Assembly: GCA_902488525.1 (NCBI GenBank) | Contig: CABTWP010000017.1 | Location: 1-35,721 of the forward strand | From: an uncultured Collinsella sp. | GTDB lineage: Bacteria; Actinomycetota; Coriobacteriia; Coriobacteriales; Coriobacteriaceae | DNA length: 35,721 bases | Direction: 5' to 3' | Shown here: piece after piece, positions 32,377 to 35,721 of the stretch | How positions within the stretch are numbered: the stretch's first letter is position 1 | How the letters are laid out: every line of letters begins with the position of its first letter | The notes under the pieces: model-generated | Database searches by the model: none | Seen by the model: the letters and a program-made list of their open reading frames with translations, nothing else | Told to the model about the DNA's origin: nothing | Position numbers and translations under genes: made by a program

Positions 32377-33462
32377 ATGAAGCCACGTAACATTGCCATC
32401 GCCTGCGGTGTCGCGGGAGTCGCCGTCGGCCTTGCCGCTGCCACCGGTATCGTTTATCACAAGCAAATCAAGTCCGCTGCGTCGCTCAAACGCTTGACCG
32501 GCTACGCGGATAGCTATGACCTGTACGCAATCGACATCGCCTACGACTACGATCTTGATCGCATCATCGCCGCTAGCGTGCGCGACGACCAGGCCTACAT
32601 CGATGCCGTGGTGGCGCAGGTGCTGCCCGGTGTGCCGGTACATGTCCAGGCGCCCCAGTTTGCCTGCAGCGCTTTTACCGCCGTAGATGCCGAAGGCCGC
32701 GTGCGCACCGGTCGCAATTACGACTTTAAGGACGACACCTCAGCGCTGCTGGTGCGCAATCACCCACGCGGCGGCTATGCCTCCATCGGGTTTGCCGCCC
32801 TTAACAACCTGGGCGATAACACTCCACTTGACTCCTTCGCCGGACGCGCCGCCGCACTCATGGGCCCGTTTGCCCAGCTCGACGGTGTTAACGAATGCGG
32901 CGTGTCCATTGCCGTACTCACTCTGGATTCCAAGCCCTGTGACCAGGACACGCAACGCCCCGTCATCAATACCTCGCTCGCCATCCGTCTGGTGCTCGAC
33001 CGTTCCGCCACCACGCAAGAAGCCGTCGACCTGCTTTCCGCCTACGACATGCACGCCATGGCAGGACGCGATTACCACTTCTTTATCAACGACGCCGCCG
33101 GTGACGCGCGTGTAGTAGAGTGGGATCCGCGCGATCCGGACCGCGCTTTCAAAGCGACCCCTGTACGCCAGGTTACGAACTTCTATGCCTGCTATGGCGA
33201 CGAAGTGCTGCCCAATCAAAAGAATGGCAAGCTGGGCCATGGTAAAGAGCGCGCCGTCGCAATCGCCGATGTCCTTGACGCCCATGTCGGTGCCCAGGAC
33301 GAGGCAGTCGCTTGGAAGGCCCTACGCGCTGCGGCGCAAGAGCCCAATCCGGAAGACATCACCAGCAATACGCAGTGGTCGGTCGTCTTTGACAATACCG
33401 AACCCGCTGCCGCTATTACGCTGCGCCGCCACTGGGGCGACGTCGACGCCTTCGCACTGTAA
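32377..33462 (+). CDS. Membrane-anchored Ntn-type linear-amide C-N hydrolase (choloylglycine hydrolase/acyltransferase-like)
   Basis: This 361-residue protein has an N-terminal hydrophobic helix (about 7-27), likely a membrane anchor or uncleaved signal. Its catalytic region resembles the choloylglycine hydrolase/penicillin-acyltransferase Ntn superfamily. The putative nucleophile is Cys97 in FACSAFTAVDAEGRVRTG, followed by GRNYDFKDD (112-120), as in bile-salt hydrolases and relatives. Further family blocks are LDGVNECGVSIAVL (~168-181) and YHFFINDAAGDARVVEWD (~234-251). In bile-salt hydrolases the Cys follows the initiator Met. Here 96 residues precede it, so a propeptide must be cleaved off, as in acyltransferase or ceramidase-type relatives. 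Substrates could be N-acyl amides or bile conjugates; this is open. The ATG at 32377 follows GAGAGGAG. Confidence 0.78.
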   Translation: MKPRNIAIACGVAGVAVGLAAATGIVYHKQIKSAASLKRLTGYADSYDLYAIDIAYDYDLDRIIAASVRDDQAYIDAVVAQVLPGVPVHVQAPQFACSAFTAVDAEGRVRTGRNYDFKDDTSALLVRNHPRGGYASIGFAALNNLGDNTPLDSFAGRAAALMGPFAQLDGVNECGVSIAVLTLDSKPCDQDTQRPVINTSLAIRLVLDRSATTQEAVDLLSAYDMHAMAGRDYHFFINDAAGDARVVEWDPRDPDRAFKATPVRQVTNFYACYGDEVLPNQKNGKLGHGKERAVAIADVLDAHVGAQDEAVAWKALRAAAQEPNPEDITSNTQWSVVFDNTEPAAAITLRRHWGDVDAFAL

Positions 33463-33531
33463 GGAGCTGGCACCGTCGTCCTTACGCTCGCCTGACGTTG
33501 CTTACATTTCCATACGCTTGAGCTAACACGT

Positions 33532-33564
33532 TTTACCCCCGCATCAACAGTGTGCGGGGGTAAA
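33532..33564. terminator. 12-bp hairpin between the hydrolase and pfkA
   Basis: TTTACCCCCGCA (33532-33543) and TGCGGGGGTAAA (33553-33564) are perfect complements with a 9-nt loop. No T-run follows. It could terminate the hydrolase message inefficiently or sit in the pfkA leader; TATAAC at 33578-33583 is a possible -10 box for pfkA. Confidence 0.55.
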
Positions 33565-33602
33565 CTTATGCGCATGTTATAACTTGCCCGGAAGGATTCA
33601 CC

Positions 33603-34682
33603 ATGCTTAGGATCGGTCTTCTTACTAGTGGCGGCGACTGCCAGGCGCTCAACGCCACCATGCGCGGCATTGTCAAAACGCTTATGACCAATAGCGAAGA
33701 GCCTATCGAGATTTATGGCTTTGAGGACGGATATCAGGGCCTTATCTACAGCAGGTTCCGTGTCATGACGCCCGCCGATTTTAGCGGTATCCTCACCCGC
33801 GGCGGCACTATTCTGGGCACGAGCCGCACGCCGTTCAAGCGCCTGAATATTCCCGAGGCCGACGGCGTCGAGAAGGTACCCGCGATGGTCCACACCTATC
33901 ACAAGTTGCAGCTCGACTGCCTGTTTATGCTGGGCGGCAACGGCTCCACCAAGACCGCCAACCGCCTGCGCGAAGAGGGCCTCAACGTTATCGCCCTGCC
34001 CAAGACCATCGATAACGACACATGGGGCACCGAGCTGACGTTTGGCTTTACGAGCGCCATCGACGTCGCCACCAAGTGCATCGACGACATCCACACCACC
34101 GCTTCGAGCCACGGCCGCGTGTTCGTTATCGAGATCATGGGCCACAAGGTTGGCTGGATCCCGCTGTATGCCGGCGTCGCGGGCGGCGCGGATGTCATCT
34201 TGATTCCCGAGATTCCCTACGACATGGATAACGTCATCAAGACCATTGAGCATCGCATGGAAACCGGTAGCCGCTTTACCATCGTGGCCGTCGCCGAGGG
34301 CGCCATCTCCAAGGAGGACGCGGCGCTGTCCAAGAAGGAGTACAAGAAGAAGCTCGCCGAGCGCACGAGCCCGTCAATCGTGTACGACATCGCCAAGGAG
34401 ATCGAGGCCAAGACCGGTCGCGAGACCCGCGTCGCCATCCCCGGCCACACGCAGCGCGGCGGTCAGCCCGATGCCCAGGACCGCATCTTTGCGACCCAGT
34501 GCGGCGTCGAGGCGGCACTCGGCTGCCTACGCGGCGAGTTTGGCTACATGATTGCTCTGCGTGACGGCAAGATGTGCCACATGCCGCTCGAGGAGGTCGC
34601 CGGCAAGCTCAAGTATGTCGACCCCCAGAGCGACCTGGTGCGCGAGGCCAAGGCGTTGGGCATCAGCTTCGGCGACGAATAG
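33603..34682 (+). CDS. pfkA: 6-phosphofructokinase
   Basis: This 359-residue enzyme phosphorylates fructose 6-phosphate to the 1,6-bisphosphate in glycolysis. LLTSGGDCQALNATMRG (6-22) and the phosphoryl-donor loop GGNGSTKTA (~108-116) are followed by the catalytic PKTIDNDTWG (~133-142). MGHKVGWIPL (~180-189) and GHTQRGGQPDAQDR (~281-294) complete the family set. The donor loop has Gly at the position (E. coli 104) that is Gly in ATP enzymes and Asp in PPi enzymes. The PKTIDND Lys (E. coli 124 position) is the residue usual in PPi enzymes and some ATP clades. Asn replaces Asp 103. ATP use is the better guess. The ATG at 33603 follows GGAAGGA. Confidence 0.9.
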   Translation: MLRIGLLTSGGDCQALNATMRGIVKTLMTNSEEPIEIYGFEDGYQGLIYSRFRVMTPADFSGILTRGGTILGTSRTPFKRLNIPEADGVEKVPAMVHTYHKLQLDCLFMLGGNGSTKTANRLREEGLNVIALPKTIDNDTWGTELTFGFTSAIDVATKCIDDIHTTASSHGRVFVIEIMGHKVGWIPLYAGVAGGADVILIPEIPYDMDNVIKTIEHRMETGSRFTIVAVAEGAISKEDAALSKKEYKKKLAERTSPSIVYDIAKEIEAKTGRETRVAIPGHTQRGGQPDAQDRIFATQCGVEAALGCLRGEFGYMIALRDGKMCHMPLEEVAGKLKYVDPQSDLVREAKALGISFGDE

Positions 34683-34705
34683 CCTCGGCTGGAACTGCTC
34701 TCATC

Positions 34706-34826
34706 GGAGGCCCCAGGGCTTACCTCCCAAATCGTCCTCGGACATGTCAGGACCCCGCCGTGCGCTTCGCGCCGCGGGGTCCTTCCGTCCTGCGGAAAGA
34801 TTTGGGAGGTAAGCCCTGGGGCCTCC
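34706..34826. repeat. 121-bp palindromic element with 27-bp perfect arms
   Basis: Positions 34706-34732 and 34800-34826 are exact reverse complements. Inside is a second hairpin, AGGACCCCGC (34749-34758) with GCGGGGTCCT (34774-34783). It starts 24 bp after the pfkA stop and may terminate pfkA. The long perfect arms are more than a terminator needs and suggest a miniature mobile element or a structured RNA. No target-site duplication is evident. Confidence 0.8.
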
Positions 34827-34887
34827 TGCGGTAACTAAGGAGGCCGTGGCTATTCGTCTTCTTGCTGCGGGTGCCTGGTCTGAAATT

Positions 34888-34956
34888 AAGTTGCGGTGAA
34901 ATAGTTCCTGCTTAGCCCGCAAATGGCTGAATCTAAGAACTATTCCACCGCAACTT
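34888..34956. repeat. Inverted repeat with 20-bp arms, one mismatch
   Basis: 34888-34907 (AAGTTGCGGTGAAATAGTTC) and 34937-34956 are complementary except for one base, around a 29-nt loop. There is no coding potential. Confidence 0.75.
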
Positions 34957-35024
34957 ACGAATGATCGGAGCGGCTACAGCACAAGCGTCGGCGTTCGTTT
35001 GATGGTCCGCCACGAAAAGGAGCC

Positions 35025-35152
35025 ATCTACTACGTTTAACTCGATGGGGCCAACCATGACCGCATTTTTCGAAAAGCGACAGGCCTTCTACCTGCGGTTT
35101 TATTTTTCGTTTTCCCGGCATGGTTGAGGGTATCCAATTAAACGTAGTAGAT
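35025..35152. repeat. 128-bp imperfect palindrome
   Basis: ATCTACTACGTTTAA (35025-35039) and its perfect complement (35138-35152) bound the element. CAACCATG (35051-35058) with CATGGTTG (35119-35126) and CCGCA/TGCGG further inside continue the pairing, so the whole 128 bp can fold as one long stem. This is a MITE-like or structured-RNA layout. The surrounding 34683-35286 stretch has no gene. Confidence 0.75.
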
Positions 35153-35286
35153 AGGCCCATTTTGTGGCATACGGCCCATTCAAGCCCAATCTCGAAGGCT
35201 AAAGAGAGCCTCTCATCCACGCTTGCGAGCGAAAACCAAATAGAATGAAAGGCAAATGGAAAGCCCGTTTGACGAGCGGAGGACAT

Positions 35287-35607
35287 ATGCGGGACGTAGC
35301 CGAAAGCGACTGGAAGCTGTTTAAGAAAATGTTTCCTCAATGGCAAGAACGTTATATGGAAAAGCTCATCGGCCAGTACGTTGAGATGCTGAACGGCGAC
35401 AGTGAAGCGTCCAGTAGATTTTGGGCACTAGAAGAGCGCCTCAATAGAGACAAGCTGTCCTCAGGTGTAATTGCAAACGACATTCGCCGCAGCACAATGC
35501 ACCGCGAGATAGCCAATTTGCTTATCGACAGCGTGATCGCCCTCGACGACCTTGACGGTTTTACCGAGGACATTAAGAGCTATGCGCAACACTGGATTGG
35601 CCAGTAA
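35287..35607 (+). CDS. Small helical protein of unknown function
   Basis: This 106-residue soluble protein begins MRDVAESDWKLFKKM. The layout is a short family sometimes labelled multidrug transporter in databases, although it has no membrane helix. Visible features are DWKLFKKMFPQWQERYMEKL (~8-27), ASSRFWALEERL (~40-51) and a C-terminal helix DDLDGFTEDIKSY (~86-98). It looks all-helical and charged. The start is ATG 35287 because GGAGGACAT directly precedes it; the frame is open back to 35245 without a site. Its codons are clearly less GC-rich than those of the neighbouring genes, which may indicate transfer. It lies between palindromic elements. No function is proposed. Confidence 0.72.
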   Translation: MRDVAESDWKLFKKMFPQWQERYMEKLIGQYVEMLNGDSEASSRFWALEERLNRDKLSSGVIANDIRRSTMHREIANLLIDSVIALDDLDGFTEDIKSYAQHWIGQ

Positions 35608-35639
35608 GAGCACCGAACGACAAACATCCCCAGCAAAAC

Positions 35640-35683
35640 GGGGCAAACGCCGGACCACCTAATGGTTGTCCGGCGTTTGCCCC
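35640..35683 (+). terminator. 16-bp GC-rich hairpin after the small gene
   Basis: GGGGCAAACGCCGGAC (35640-35655) and GTCCGGCGTTTGCCCC (35668-35683) are perfect complements. No T-run follows directly; the next repeat element starts 4 bp later. It probably terminates or protects the upstream message. Confidence 0.7.
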
Positions 35684-35686
35684 GAT

Positions 35687-35721
35687 AAAACCTGCCAAAA
35701 TAAACCTGTCCCTTTTTGGCA
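35687..35721. repeat. CCTGCC/GGCAGG hairpin element, copy 3 (cut by window end)
   Basis: AAAACCTGCCAAAA, then AACCTGTCCC and TTTTTGGCA match copy 1 at 29586-29622 nearly base for base. The right arm is truncated by the end of the window. Confidence 0.75.

Noticed and set aside
34701..34922. Small proteins on both strands of the 121-bp palindrome
   Set aside because: The matching peptides on both strands arise from the palindrome itself; there is no ribosome site.
35287..35607. Multidrug transporter
   Set aside because: The label sometimes given to this kind of protein does not fit: there is no hydrophobic segment in the 106 residues.

Overview
The window looks like a chromosomal segment of a high-GC gut actinobacterium of the class Coriobacteriia, most likely Collinsella. 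This is an inference from G/C-rich third codon positions, LAxTG-type sortase anchoring, anaerobe-style CoA enzymes, an amino-acid ABC operon and many small intergenic hairpins. No rRNA, tRNA, CRISPR array, transposase or phage gene was found. About 22 intact genes and two gene remnants are supported.

Layout. 1-235: hairpins and a short leader. 236-1939: OPT-family transporter. 2141-5650 (-): very large LAxTG-anchored coiled-coil surface protein with a central CAP/SCP domain and a run of nine G just after the signal peptide. 5958-7097: DUF389 membrane protein. 7167-7661 (-): C-terminal remnant of an arylsulfate sulfotransferase. 7725-8684 (-): 3-hydroxyacyl-CoA dehydrogenase. 9103-14606 (-): two-gene operon of a TetR regulator and a 1593-residue 2-hydroxyacyl-CoA dehydratase activase-like protein, behind two palindromic sites. 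14728-15585 (-): Cof-type HAD phosphatase. 15673-15774 (-): tail of a lost GlnB/P-II gene. 15846-17405 (-): coupled HD-domain and CmpB-like membrane genes. 17633-19414: DXS-type synthase, followed by an array of three hairpins with an 80-81 bp period. 19871-24192: polar amino-acid ABC importer (binding lipoprotein, two permeases, ATPase) with a gamma-glutamyl hydrolase-type amidotransferase. 24298-26558 (-): degenerate GGDEF/receiver/HD-GYP protein plus an Hpt protein. 26770-27567 (-): alpha/beta hydrolase. 27793-28569: radical SAM protein. 28625-29512: SEC-C methionine aminopeptidase. 29642-30577: D-2-hydroxyacid dehydrogenase. 30830-32215 (-): M18 aminopeptidase. 32377-33462: Ntn-type C-N hydrolase. 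33603-34682: 6-phosphofructokinase. 34683-35286: no gene but three different palindromic elements. 35287-35607: small AT-richer gene of unknown function.

How the genes fit together. Several genes suit an anaerobe living on peptides and amino acids: OPT transporter, polar amino-acid ABC importer, glutamine-amidotransferase hydrolase, M18 and methionine aminopeptidases. CoA-linked redox or dehydration chemistry is represented by the giant activase and the 3-hydroxyacyl-CoA dehydrogenase. Signalling is represented by the c-di-GMP-type HD-GYP protein and its Hpt neighbour.

The most unusual material is (i) the G9 tract in the surface-protein gene, (ii) the alternating inverted-repeat array at 19470-19690, (iii) a set of intergenic hairpins sharing a GGGAC(A/G)G core, (iv) the cluster of long palindromes after pfkA, and (v) the TetR/giant-activase operon with no dehydratase subunits beside it. 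All functional statements come from reading motifs; no database search was run.
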